64,000 bases of DNA from CAZICM01 sp964537685 (lineage in GTDB: Bacteria; Myxococcota_A; Polyangia; Polyangiales; Polyangiaceae). The translations under genes were made by a program, and so were the position numbers. Location: assembly GCA_964537685.1 (NCBI GenBank), contig CAZICM010000020.1, positions 1 to 64,000 of the forward strand, read 5' to 3'. Each line of letters opens with the position of its first letter. Positions within the stretch are counted from its first letter, which is position 1. Positions 54,491-63,138 of this stretch are shown in pieces. The notes beneath the pieces are model-generated. The model worked only from the letters and a program-made list of their open reading frames with translations, searched no databases and was not told the DNA's origin.

Positions 54491-55127
54491 CTTCGTCCTC
54501 GGATTTTGGTTCGGTATCGGTGCGTACGCTGAACAAGTCGGCAAAGGGGATTAAAGCGCAGGGAGTCGGCGCGCCTTTGCGGCGGTGGGCCAGCACGGCG
54601 CGCGAAAGATCTTCGATGACGATCTTCATCGGCGTCGTCTCCAAACGCAAACCTTCCATCGTGTCGCCGTCTTTAGGTGCGTTGTCCGCGAGGATGAGCA
54701 AATCGTGCTTGGCCCATAAAAAGCCGTGATCGAGCGTGTAGCTGCAGCGCAAGACCCGCACAAATCGCAAATACAAAGGCGCGATCAGCACGGCCGTGCG
54801 CAATTTTTGTTTGGCCCGCTGTCCCCGGAGGGCGCGGAAATCGGAAGCGTCGCCCCGGGGCATTTCGAAGCCGCTCAGTGCGGAATACATGCGTTTTTGC
54901 CGCTCAGGATCGCTTTCCACGGCGAGCAGCGGCGCGTACACGGCAAGGGGGTGCACAGGGATGCGGTGTACATCCTCGGCCAGCGCATCCAGCCATGCGG
55001 AGCGCGCATCCGGGGACAGTTCTGCGTAAAGATGCGATGCGGCGAGGGCAGCCTCGGCATCTTCTGCCAGCGCGGACAGCCAGCGGTTCCACGCGGACAA
55101 TAGCCGGGGATCGCAAGGCTCTTTCAT
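54477..55127 (-). CDS. Hypothetical protein of a three-gene unit
   Basis: Unrecognised 216-residue protein. The N-terminal half is helical and Ala-rich; a mid segment (KQKLRTAVLIAPLYLRFVRVL) is hydrophobic and the C-terminal third holds beta-like stretches (GFLWAKHDLLILAD, TPMKIVIEDLSRAVLAHRRKG) and an acidic end. It is not clearly membrane-bound. Its start overlaps the stop of the gene at 55124 (ATGA) and its end overlaps the start of the thioredoxin-fold gene, so all three are probably co-translated. Confidence 0.65.
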   Translation of the reverse strand: MKEPCDPRLLSAWNRWLSALAEDAEAALAASHLYAELSPDARSAWLDALAEDVHRIPVHPLAVYAPLLAVESDPERQKRMYSALSGFEMPRGDASDFRALRGQRAKQKLRTAVLIAPLYLRFVRVLRCSYTLDHGFLWAKHDLLILADNAPKDGDTMEGLRLETTPMKIVIEDLSRAVLAHRRKGAPTPCALIPFADLFSVRTDTEPKSEDEGEPL

Positions 55128-55411
55128 GCCTGGCTTTCGTCCTTGGGGGTCTCGACGGTTCCGCGGACTTCTGCGGCGATATCCGTCAAAAAGGCGTCGA
55201 GCTCTTGGATTCGGCTCGGGTGGGCGCCGATGGTGAGTTCTCCGCCTTGCTCGGCGAAAATAGAGCCCAGACCCTCACTCGCTTCGAGGATGCTTTTCAC
55301 AAACACCACATCGGGTGGGCGCACATGCAAGGTGCGCACATGCAGACCGCGGATGCTTTCGGAAATGGGTAGAGCCGAGCGGCTGCGGGGTGCGGTTTGG
55401 TTGGGGCGCAT
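55124..55411 (-). CDS. Small DUF4911-like protein
   Basis: A 95-residue protein. The segment from about residue 25 (VRTLHVRPPDVVFVKSILEASEGLGSIF, then GGELTIGAHPSRIQELDAFLTDIAAEV) has the alpha/beta pattern of DUF4911-type proteins, which are small, of unknown function and found in Deltaproteobacteria; the match is by pattern only. It is the first gene of a minus-strand unit and diverges from the acidic propeller gene at 55502. Confidence 0.6.
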   Translation of the reverse strand: MRPNQTAPRSRSALPISESIRGLHVRTLHVRPPDVVFVKSILEASEGLGSIFAEQGGELTIGAHPSRIQELDAFLTDIAAEVRGTVETPKDESQA

Positions 55412-55501
55412 GAACGCTCGCCTAATACGACTTTGAGCGAGGATCTAGGTCAACGGCTTTTGCGGAGAAGGCTTCGCGAAAGGTCGTAGAAAGGAGCTAC
55501 A

Positions 55502-56896
55502 TTGCGGGCCGATATGCAAAGGCGGATGGCGAACGGGCGCGGGGAAGACGACGAAGAAGATCTGGGCTTTGGTGATGAGACGGGCGATGAGGACGAGCTT
55601 GCGGAAGAGCGCAGTGAAAATCCTTTTGATGATTCGGCCGCTGATGATTTGGAGACGGGGATTGAGATAGGGGCGGAGGGCGCGGACGAGGGTGTGGACG
55701 AGGGTGTGGAAGGTGAAGTGGATATCGGAGCCTTGGATGAAGGGCTTTCGTTCGGCGACGCGGAAGGGCTGGCGGGGGAAGACGAGGCGGGCGCGGGCGG
55801 GCCTTCGGATGACGATTTGACCGTTGGCATTACGGCCGAAGAAAGCGCGCCGGGGCTGGATGATGCGGGTGAAGAAGGCACGGGCGACTCGGGCGAGGAA
55901 GATGTGCGGGAGGAGGCGCTGCCCGAGCTCGATGCCGATGAGGAAGGCGAGTTTGAGGAAGAGGGTGTGGAACGCGAGATGCTGTTTGCCTCGGATAGCA
56001 GCGTGCCCGCATGGGCGCCTGAATCCGAGCAGTGGGTGGTGTCGCGCGAAGGTGTTGAGGCGCTGGATGTGCGCGGGACGGCGCTTGCGGTCGATGGAGA
56101 AACGCTTGTATTTGCGGCTGATCGCAAGGTGTGGAGGCTGGTGAAAGGTGCGGGCCCGGCGCGCTGTGTACCCGGATGGGTGAGCGAATCGGATGTGGTG
56201 GGGCTCGCGGTGGGGCGCGATGGAGTGTGGGCGGCGGACGGTGAGCGGCTTTGGTTGCTGGCCATTTCAGAGGCGGATGAGTTTCGTCCCCGTGTTGTGA
56301 TGAACGATGTGCTGAACACAGCCAGGGATTCGGGTTCGGTGTTTGTGTTTCGGTGGCTGGGGGACAGCGCGCGGGTGTACGAGCTGGATGAAGAAGCTTC
56401 GGTGCTCGCGGAGCGGGTGCTCGGTGAAGAGGCAAAGCGCATTGCCGAGCGCCGCTGTGGATTTGCCGTGGGGGCCAAGGGGCAATGCGTGGCGCTGTCG
56501 GGAGGCGGATCGCTTTGTGTGTCGAGGGATTTTGGAAAGACCTTTCGGGTTCTTTCGCTGAAGGGCGTTCTGGCGCTTGCGTTTATGGGTGAGGGTGAAG
56601 GCGCGCCGTTGTTTGCACTGATGGCGCATCCGTATGAGAACAAGGCCGTGCTGGTGAATATCGACGGGCATCCGGCGCCGGTGTGCGTGGGCGAGCTATT
56701 TGCGCCTGCCAAAGAGGCGAGGGCTGGCACCGGTGATGACGCGGATGATGAGGATGAGGTCGCGGCAGAGGATGAAGAGGGCGAGGCGTCTTCGTGGACA
56801 TCGGCGGGGCTTGCCTGGGATGAGGCGCGGGCGATGTTTTGGGTGGCGGGTGCGGCGGGGCTCTATGCGCTGTCTCCGCTCACAAAAAGCTTGTGA
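55502..56896 (+). CDS. Acidic low-complexity protein with C-terminal propeller-like domain
   Basis: A 464-residue protein. TTG 55502 follows AAGGAG by 5 bases; an ATG at 55514 is too far from that site. Residues 1-155 are extremely acidic (Asp/Glu/Gly, runs such as EDDEEDLGFGDE) and surely disordered. Residues 160-460 form beta-rich repeats (ETLVFAADRKVWRLVKGAG, GVWAADGERLWLLA, GGGSLCVSRDFGKTFRVLSL) like a WD/Kelch-type or sialidase propeller. A second acidic stretch (DDADDEDEVAAEDEEGE) interrupts the end. There is no signal peptide. Function unknown. The last 34 bases overlap aspartate kinase tail-to-tail. Confidence 0.75.
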   Translation: MRADMQRRMANGRGEDDEEDLGFGDETGDEDELAEERSENPFDDSAADDLETGIEIGAEGADEGVDEGVEGEVDIGALDEGLSFGDAEGLAGEDEAGAGGPSDDDLTVGITAEESAPGLDDAGEEGTGDSGEEDVREEALPELDADEEGEFEEEGVEREMLFASDSSVPAWAPESEQWVVSREGVEALDVRGTALAVDGETLVFAADRKVWRLVKGAGPARCVPGWVSESDVVGLAVGRDGVWAADGERLWLLAISEADEFRPRVVMNDVLNTARDSGSVFVFRWLGDSARVYELDEEASVLAERVLGEEAKRIAERRCGFAVGAKGQCVALSGGGSLCVSRDFGKTFRVLSLKGVLALAFMGEGEGAPLFALMAHPYENKAVLVNIDGHPAPVCVGELFAPAKEARAGTGDDADDEDEVAAEDEEGEASSWTSAGLAWDEARAMFWVAGAAGLYALSPLTKSL

Positions 56897-58113
56897 ATCG
56901 CGCGCTGGGCGGCGTCTGCGGCAGACCGCTGAATAACGGCGCTTAAGCGGAGAGGCGTTCCGACGGTTAGCAGGGGTGTTGCGCCGCTGTCCTCGAGGGC
57001 GCCGAGAAAGCGGATGAGGGGTTCCGCCGTGGTGGCCAGCCTGTCGCCCACCACGCTGACCAGGCTGTGGCCTTCGTGAAGCTCGAGTGCGGGCACTTGA
57101 GAAAGCAGGTGTTTCTTCACACGGGGAAGGTCGGGCACATTGAGCAGCGGAATCACAAAACTGCCGCCTTTGGGGCCGATGGATAGATCTTTGAAAGAAA
57201 TCTGAGCGCTTTCGGCCGCGCCGAGCAATACGCCCAGCGGAGAACCGTGAGGCAGATGGCCCAACACGACATTGTGCTCGGCCACCACGGCTCTCGCCGA
57301 CAGCGTCTCGCCCGGCTCAAATCGGCGCACGATGGTTTGCCGTGTTTTGTCGTCTTCAGGAGCAAATGTAGAGCGCGCGTAAATGGCAATGCCCGCCCGC
57401 CTCGCCCATTCTACAGCCTGCGCGCAGATCACCTTCGCGCCGCATTCGGCCATTTCTTGAAGCATCGCGTGATCCATTTCAGCGACATGCTGAGCCTCCT
57501 CCACCACACGGGGATCGGCCGAATACACACCATCCACATCGCTGTAGATTTCGCAGCGTTCAGCGAGCAGCGCGGCGGCCAGCGCCACCGCCGTCGTATC
57601 CGAGCCTCCCCGCCCAAGCGTCGTAATTTCCCGCTTGTAGCTCATGCCCTGATACCCCGCGACAATCACAATTTTTCCGCGCGCGAGCTCGTCTTCAATG
57701 CGGTGAGGCCGAACTTCGATGATGCGCGCGTCGAAGTGGCGATCGTTGGTCAGAATGCCCGACTGAGAGCCCGTAAAGGAAATCGCCTCGTAGCCCCGCG
57801 CTTGGATCGCAATCGATAAAAGCGCCATCGATACCCGTTCGCCCGTGGACAGCAGCATGTCGAGTTCACGCCTCGGCGGATCGGCGGCATCGCCCTCCCA
57901 TGCGGCGACCGATTTAGCCAACGCAAGCAATCCGTCGGTGGTCTTGCCCATCGCGCTGACAACCACCACTACATCATTGCCCGCCTGTCTTGCGGATACA
58001 ATTCGATCGGCGACTTTACCAATTTTTTCTACGTCAGCCACCGAAGAGCCGCCGTATTTTTGAACGATAATGGAACGCCTATGCTGACCGTGTTCGGATG
58101 CGCGATGAAGCAT
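56863..58113 (-). CDS. lysC: Aspartate kinase
   Basis: Aspartate kinase makes aspartyl phosphate for the lysine, threonine and methionine pathways. The start at 58113 has GGAG 8 bases upstream; upstream ATGs (to 58161) are less likely. The 416-residue protein has the kinase motifs IIVQKYGGSSVADVEKI, LLSTGERVSMALLS, FTGSQSGILTND and the GRGGSDTTAVALAA box, followed by two ACT domains (about 275-416) that normally give feedback control by lysine or threonine. It is transcribed alone on the minus strand, convergent with the acidic propeller gene. Confidence 0.95.
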   Translation of the reverse strand: MLHRASEHGQHRRSIIVQKYGGSSVADVEKIGKVADRIVSARQAGNDVVVVVSAMGKTTDGLLALAKSVAAWEGDAADPPRRELDMLLSTGERVSMALLSIAIQARGYEAISFTGSQSGILTNDRHFDARIIEVRPHRIEDELARGKIVIVAGYQGMSYKREITTLGRGGSDTTAVALAAALLAERCEIYSDVDGVYSADPRVVEEAQHVAEMDHAMLQEMAECGAKVICAQAVEWARRAGIAIYARSTFAPEDDKTRQTIVRRFEPGETLSARAVVAEHNVVLGHLPHGSPLGVLLGAAESAQISFKDLSIGPKGGSFVIPLLNVPDLPRVKKHLLSQVPALELHEGHSLVSVVGDRLATTAEPLIRFLGALEDSGATPLLTVGTPLRLSAVIQRSAADAAQRAIHKLFVSGDSA

Positions 58114-58203
58114 GCCTAAAGCTCCGGATGAATTGCTCTGATCGCCCATTAACACAGGCATCGCGCCGGGGCCAAATCGGCTGCAATTCGATCAAATTGA
58201 CAG

Positions 58204-60642
58204 CTAATCCCCCGCGGCCATGATTTCGTAGAGTTCCGCCTCGGAGGGCCTCCCGGCGGCCCGCGCCTGCGCCGAAAGCTCGCGCAAGACGTCTCGCTTC
58301 TTGGGCAACAGCGCGGCGCGCAGCTCATCGTCGCCTTCTTCGATGCGGGCCGAAATCAGAGCGAGCAAATCCAGATAGCGGTGGGCGTGGCTCAAGGCAT
58401 CGATCAGTGCAAACACCGCTTCATGATCGTCGGGATTCGCGCGCACGCGGGCTGTAAGCCGCTCAATGAGCAGCTCGTCGACCGAAGGCGTGTGGGATGC
58501 CTCGCCGCCGCGCTCTCCGTCCGCGTCCATTTCGCCGCCGAACAGCTCGGAAAAAGGCTGAGAGGACCTGGCCGATGGCGCTGTGGGAACGCTCTCGGCG
58601 GCTTCTTCTTCGTCCTCAATGCGCATCGGCGACACCTGGGTCGTCGTATAAGCGCTCCCTTGTTTCTCTGGGTTTTGGGCCTCAACGGAAAGAGCTTGGA
58701 CCGAAGCCCGAAGCGCTTGAGAGATACGCCGGAATTGCGCTGCAATCGCTTTATCGCGGGGCTTTAGGCGAAGGGCCAACCCCAGCATCCGCTGAGCATC
58801 CGCGAGCTGTCCGCGTTCTTCTTCTTCGATATGTGCCGCCGAAAGAAGCATGCTCGCCACCGAATACGCCCATGCCTCGTTGGCATAAGGCACAAGCTCA
58901 ATCGAACGCTCGACTTCTAAACGAAAGCGCCCGAATGCCTCGCCCGAGCCCGCCCAATCGCCAAGTTCGGCTCTGAATTTTCCTTCGAGAAAGCGGGCTT
59001 CCGCGCTCTCGGCAAGACCCGGCGGAATACGCCTCAGGCGTGCAATGGCGGCGGGCCGGTCATCGGCCGCATCGACCAGCGTGCGGGCCAGCTCGAGGGT
59101 AATCGAATGTTCCTTATCGCTTTTGCGGCCCAGCTTGTCGGAAAGCGCGGCGGCCCTCGCGAATAGATCCAGCGCCCGTTTAGCCTTTCCAGCGGCTCTT
59201 AGCGATTTCGCGAGCCCCAGCACGGCCTCTTCGCTTTCAGGCGCATAGCGAAGCGAACGCTCAAACAAAGGCTCGGCATCGGCAATGAATCCCCGCTCCA
59301 AAAAGGCTTCCGCCGTGCGTCTCCATACGGCGTGGCGAGCCTCCGAACCCCGCGCGCATGCTTCCAAATGCTCCGCATCCGCAAGAGCTCCCCGCACATC
59401 CGCCCTATCCAGCCGCGCGTTCAGCCGGGCCCAGCGAATGCTCTCGAGCAAGGGCGCCCGCACGACCGCTTCATTCAGCGCATGCTCGCGCGCATCCTGT
59501 TCCTCCGAGAGAGCGGCTGCCCTCATCCATGTCAGTGCCGCAAGCGCGCTGTAGGGCTCGAGCGCAGCCGCTTGAGAAAGAGCCAGCACGGCGCCTTCTG
59601 TGTCGCCGATGGAGGCCAGCAGCTCACCGCCCACAAGCCCTGCATCGATCGCCGCAACCGCATCTACCAGCGTCGAAAGCGCCGCCTCTGCCCGCTCGCC
59701 GACCAGAGCATCGATCCACGCCGCGCGCTCTGAAATCTCGCGATGCTTAGGCGCGCTCTCGAGCAGCTCAACATATTTTCGCCTCGCTTCATCCAAGCCG
59801 CCTGCCAGCGCGTTTGCGTCTGCATCGCCCGAAAGCCCGGCAAGTTCCAGCGCGCGTATAGCCCGCGCCGACAGCTCTGGCACCGGCGCTCCCGCCATGG
59901 CCTCGAGCTTAAAGCGCCCGATCTCGACGGAAGGCGCGCTCCACCGCGTTCCCAGAACCGAAGGCGCGCGGCAGCCCGCATTGGGAAGCACATGTTGAAC
60001 AAGCCTTGCAACGGCGTCGGAAATCACGAGAGCACCGCCGTGAATCTCACCAACACCCGATCCCAGCGCATGCAGCACCCGAAGCGCGGTCAGATGAGGC
60101 GGCGACTTCAGCCCAACGCCCCGCGCCCGCTCAGGAATCAGCCGCAGATCGCGCTCCATGGGCGCCACAATCAAATCAAAAGCCAGAGCCTGATCGTCGG
60201 AACGCAAACCAAATAGCGCACCCGACTCAATCGGCGCGATAAACACATCCGGCGACTTTGGGCCGAGCACACCCTTCAAACGGGGCGCGGCCCACGAACT
60301 CAAAGCGTTTGGAGCCAGCTCTGCCGCGATTTTAGAAAGCTCGCCCCGCAGATGCCTAAAGCGCGGAACGCCTCCCGACAGATCGATAGGGAAGCGCACC
60401 TTGGGGAACCACAGCGAAAGCTCCACGAGAGAGAGCGGACCGAGCGAAAAAGGCAAATCCAGCTCAATGCCGATTCTTCCCTTGGCGAGCGCGAGCCTGA
60501 GCGCGGGCTTGTGCTGAGCCGCATCCGCGCGCCTTTCATGCACACCATGCGCGCGATCGTCTTGCCCATGAGCGCGCGCGGGCAATCGGAGCGCGGGCGC
60601 TGCGGCGTGGGCGCGCTGAAATCGCTTATCGGGAACAGGCAT
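58204..60642 (-). CDS. Large helical-repeat (TPR-like) cytoplasmic protein
   Basis: About 812 residues from ATG 60642 (a TTG seven codons earlier is also possible). No signal peptide. The N-terminal 220 residues form a separate alpha/beta region (GIELDLPFSLGPLSLVELSLWFP; FIAPIESGALFGLRSDDQ). The middle is TPR-like (AVLALSQAAALEPYSALAALTWMRAAAL; AEAFLERGFIADAEPLFERSLRYAPESEEAVLGLAKSLRAAGKAKRAL). A linker holds acidic and Ser/Pro residues, and a short C-terminal helical domain follows. No family was recognised. It is probably a scaffold protein. Confidence 0.72.
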   Translation of the reverse strand: MPVPDKRFQRAHAAAPALRLPARAHGQDDRAHGVHERRADAAQHKPALRLALAKGRIGIELDLPFSLGPLSLVELSLWFPKVRFPIDLSGGVPRFRHLRGELSKIAAELAPNALSSWAAPRLKGVLGPKSPDVFIAPIESGALFGLRSDDQALAFDLIVAPMERDLRLIPERARGVGLKSPPHLTALRVLHALGSGVGEIHGGALVISDAVARLVQHVLPNAGCRAPSVLGTRWSAPSVEIGRFKLEAMAGAPVPELSARAIRALELAGLSGDADANALAGGLDEARRKYVELLESAPKHREISERAAWIDALVGERAEAALSTLVDAVAAIDAGLVGGELLASIGDTEGAVLALSQAAALEPYSALAALTWMRAAALSEEQDAREHALNEAVVRAPLLESIRWARLNARLDRADVRGALADAEHLEACARGSEARHAVWRRTAEAFLERGFIADAEPLFERSLRYAPESEEAVLGLAKSLRAAGKAKRALDLFARAAALSDKLGRKSDKEHSITLELARTLVDAADDRPAAIARLRRIPPGLAESAEARFLEGKFRAELGDWAGSGEAFGRFRLEVERSIELVPYANEAWAYSVASMLLSAAHIEEEERGQLADAQRMLGLALRLKPRDKAIAAQFRRISQALRASVQALSVEAQNPEKQGSAYTTTQVSPMRIEDEEEAAESVPTAPSARSSQPFSELFGGEMDADGERGGEASHTPSVDELLIERLTARVRANPDDHEAVFALIDALSHAHRYLDLLALISARIEEGDDELRAALLPKKRDVLRELSAQARAAGRPSEAELYEIMAAGD

Positions 60643-60706
60643 CGGGAACGAAAAGCCTATCAACCTTCAGCGCGGCCGAGAAATTCCCTGCGAAAAGTTC
60701 AGCTAC

Positions 60707-60748
60707 AAAACGAAATCGCCGGGAGCCAGCAGGCTTCCCGGCGATATT
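60707..60748 (-). terminator. Terminator downstream of mlaC
   Basis: On the minus strand TCGCCGGGAAGCC and GGCTCCCGGCGA form a 12-bp stem with one bulged base and a 4-base loop (60716-60744), followed by TTTCGTTTTG. It lies 27 bp after the mlaC stop and should end its transcript. Confidence 0.8.
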
Positions 60749-60770
60749 TCATCGCGGATTCGCTTAAAAC

Positions 60771-61373
60771 TCAAACATCGCCTTTGGCAATCTTATCTTT
60801 CATCTTGATGATCAGCTTGGGAAAGCCGTCTTTCTTGATGATTTTGGTGAACTGCGAGCGATAGCTCGAAACCAGGCTCACCTCTTCCGTGATGATATCG
60901 ACAACGCGCCAGTTGCCTTCTTTTTGAGCCATTTTAAATGCGATCTCGATGGGCTCCTCGCGCTTGTCCGATTTGGAAATCGCCTTGGTTGAAACGATAA
61001 TCGTTTCGCCTTTGGCTTCTTCGGCGACGTATTCGATATTGAAATTCAGCGTCTTTTTAAGGTTTTTCTCGTACGCCTTGCGGACGAGCTGTTTCAAAAG
61101 CTCGGAAAACTCAGCCTTCTCTGCATCTGTGCGCCCCGCCCACTCCGAACCCAGCGAAGCCTCGGCAAGCGCCGAATAATCGAGCATTTCATCGAAGATC
61201 GCGCTGATCTTCTTCTGATTCGCGGCCGAGGAATCCTTCAGCAGCTCAAACAGCGCGCTTTGCTTGGTTTTTACGACATCCGTTGCGGGTCCTGCGAAGG
61301 CCACAGAGCCGGCGAAGACAGTTAATAAGAGCGAAATCGCTGCTGCTGCGAGATGCATCGTCCTCTGTTTCAC
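60771..61373 (-). CDS. MlaC/Ttg2D-family phospholipid-transport substrate-binding protein
   Basis: A 200-residue periplasmic protein with a signal peptide (ending VAFAG, about residue 28). It has the MlaC (Tol_Tol_Ttg2) pattern: MLDYSALAEASLGSEWAGRTDAEKAEFSELLKQLVRKAYEKNL, then GNWRVVDIITEEVSLVSSYRSQF. MlaC shuttles phospholipids between the outer-membrane MlaA complex and the inner-membrane MlaFEDB transporter. GTG start with AAAGGAG 8 bases upstream. No mlaE, mlaF or mlaD gene is next to it, so the transporter is encoded elsewhere. Confidence 0.92.
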   Translation of the reverse strand: MKQRTMHLAAAAISLLLTVFAGSVAFAGPATDVVKTKQSALFELLKDSSAANQKKISAIFDEMLDYSALAEASLGSEWAGRTDAEKAEFSELLKQLVRKAYEKNLKKTLNFNIEYVAEEAKGETIIVSTKAISKSDKREEPIEIAFKMAQKEGNWRVVDIITEEVSLVSSYRSQFTKIIKKDGFPKLIIKMKDKIAKGDV

Positions 61374-61528
61374 GATCGGTTCTCCTTTAAAATAAGATTG
61401 GTGTTTGGATGGATAGCAAAGCTTTCAAGCTTAAATACGAAAGAACCTCAACAATCTTTCCGTGAAATTCTTTCAGCTTTAGGCAGACGGGCAGTTTGGG
61501 TTTGGTATTCAAGCGCCGCGAGATTCTT

Positions 61529-61810
61529 ATGAATTTTTCTAAGCACGGCCGCTTCCTTGTGTTTGCGCTCCTGTTGGCCGCGTTCTTTTTCGCGCTCGGC
61601 CTTATGTCCAGCAGCTTTTTCGGCGCGGAAAAACCCGCTTCAGGTCCCACTAGCGCTTCTTCGGCGGCATCCGCCCCGCTTTCTGCCCAAACCGCCAAAG
61701 AACCCAAAATCATTTTCGATCCCAACTCGATCGAGCTTCTCCCCGATGCGTCCCTTCAGATTTCTCCCATCGCTCCGCCCAGCGCATCGGGAATTAAGCC
61801 AATTCAATAG
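61529..61810 (+). CDS. Small exported or membrane-anchored protein
   Basis: A 93-residue protein from ATG 61529 (a TTG eleven codons upstream extends the frame). One N-terminal hydrophobic helix (about 9-28) is followed by a Ser/Ala/Pro-rich linker and a short end (KIIFDPNSIELLPDASLQISP). No family was recognised. It stands between mlaC and pilS, divergent from mlaC and convergent with pilS. Confidence 0.55.
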   Translation: MNFSKHGRFLVFALLLAAFFFALGLMSSSFFGAEKPASGPTSASSAASAPLSAQTAKEPKIIFDPNSIELLPDASLQISPIAPPSASGIKPIQ

Positions 61811-61838
61811 TTTTTTAGCGGAATTGGTATAAATACGA

Positions 61839-63134
61839 TTAAATTGGGTCCGAATCTAAGGGTATTCGAATCCGAAATGTGGTGCCCTTATCGATAATGC
61901 TTTCCACTTCAATCGAAAATTCATGATCATCGATAATGCGCTTTACCACCGCCAGGCCAATGCCCATTCCCTTGGAGCGCGTCGTGAAAAATGCGTCAAA
62001 GAGCCTGGCCCGCGCCTCGTTGGATATTCCAGGCCCGTGATCGCAAACCTCTAAAACAATCTCCCGCGCCGAACTGCCAATGCGCACGGCCACCGTGTCG
62101 CCCGCCGAACTCGCCTGAACCGCGTTCCGAAGCAGATTCCACACCACTTGCCGAATCTGCGCCGCGTCCGCAAAGACAGTCACCTGCCCGGGGCCCTCAT
62201 AACAAATATTCACGTCCAGCCCCCGCCCCGATTTCGATGCCAGCGTCACCACGTCCGATGTCACCGCGCCCAGATCCACATGCGACTTCTGAGGAGCCCG
62301 CGGACGCGATAAATCCAGCATATCGGAGACCAATTCGTTCAGCCGGGCCGTCTCGCGCTCGACAATCTCACACAGCTTTTGTTCTTCCTCCGACAGCGAA
62401 TCGCCCGCGCGGAGCAGCTCGACACTGGCCGCGATGGCGCCCAGCGGATTGCGAATTTCATGCGCCAAGCCCGCAGCCAGCGTGCCCAGTGCGGCGAGCC
62501 GTTCGGCTTGTTCAGCGCGCGCGGTGGCCATCTCCAGCCGCCCTCCCGTGAGCCTCAGCCGTTCGGCCAAATAGCTGGCGAGCAGCGTCACGACGAAAAT
62601 GGCCAGCAGATTGACGAAAAAGGGATAACGCACGTCCTGCCATGCGGTGGCGTAGGCGGCCGCGGGCTGATCAGGCGGATAAGAAACAATGCCCGCCATA
62701 AAAGCCGCGCACAGCAGCGAGTAACAAATCGCGCTTGAAAGCGCGGCAATCAGCGCGCCCTGCCTCCCCAGGACGACCGCGCCGGCCAAGCAGGAAAGGC
62801 CATAGAGCGAAGTCGCGCCGCTCGATGCGCCTCCCGAGATGTACACAATCACCGTCCAGAGCAGCGGATCGGCGATGAGCTGCGCCCGGGCCACGGCGAT
62901 CAAGTGCTTGCCGCGCCTTAAAAACAGGCCAAACAGCGCCGAAATCGCAAAGGCTCCGGCGATGGTGAAGAGAGCGATCTTTCCTGAGAAGCGGTCGAGG
63001 CTAAAACCGCCCAAATAAAAAGTTGTCAGGATTCCGAAGAAGACGGCGACCGTAAACAGCCGCGCGGCGGCAAACCAAGCGAGCCGCACCGCGAGGGAAC
63101 CCTGCTCTGTGCGGGCTCCGATTCCAAGCCTCAT
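61839..63134 (-). CDS. pilS: Sensor histidine kinase, PilS-like
   Basis: A 431-residue membrane kinase. Six hydrophobic helices (about 20-190) replace a periplasmic sensor, as in PilS. The kinase core has the H box AGLAHEIRNPLGAIAASVE (phospho-acceptor His 225), N box VVWNLLRNAVQAS, G1 DHGPGIS, F box and G2 GMGIGLAVVKRI. Position 4 bp after pilC supports PilS, which in pseudomonads and myxobacteria regulates pilin expression through PilR. No PilR-type response regulator gene follows here. Confidence 0.85.
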   Translation of the reverse strand: MRLGIGARTEQGSLAVRLAWFAAARLFTVAVFFGILTTFYLGGFSLDRFSGKIALFTIAGAFAISALFGLFLRRGKHLIAVARAQLIADPLLWTVIVYISGGASSGATSLYGLSCLAGAVVLGRQGALIAALSSAICYSLLCAAFMAGIVSYPPDQPAAAYATAWQDVRYPFFVNLLAIFVVTLLASYLAERLRLTGGRLEMATARAEQAERLAALGTLAAGLAHEIRNPLGAIAASVELLRAGDSLSEEEQKLCEIVERETARLNELVSDMLDLSRPRAPQKSHVDLGAVTSDVVTLASKSGRGLDVNICYEGPGQVTVFADAAQIRQVVWNLLRNAVQASSAGDTVAVRIGSSAREIVLEVCDHGPGISNEARARLFDAFFTTRSKGMGIGLAVVKRIIDDHEFSIEVESIIDKGTTFRIRIPLDSDPI

Positions 63135-63138
63135 TGGG

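Noticed and set aside
55450..56730. 426-codon open frame on the minus strand, Ser/Pro-rich
   Set aside because: It is antisense to the acidic propeller gene; the Ser/Pro composition is the reverse of Asp/Glu/Gly codons. No ribosome site or family pattern.
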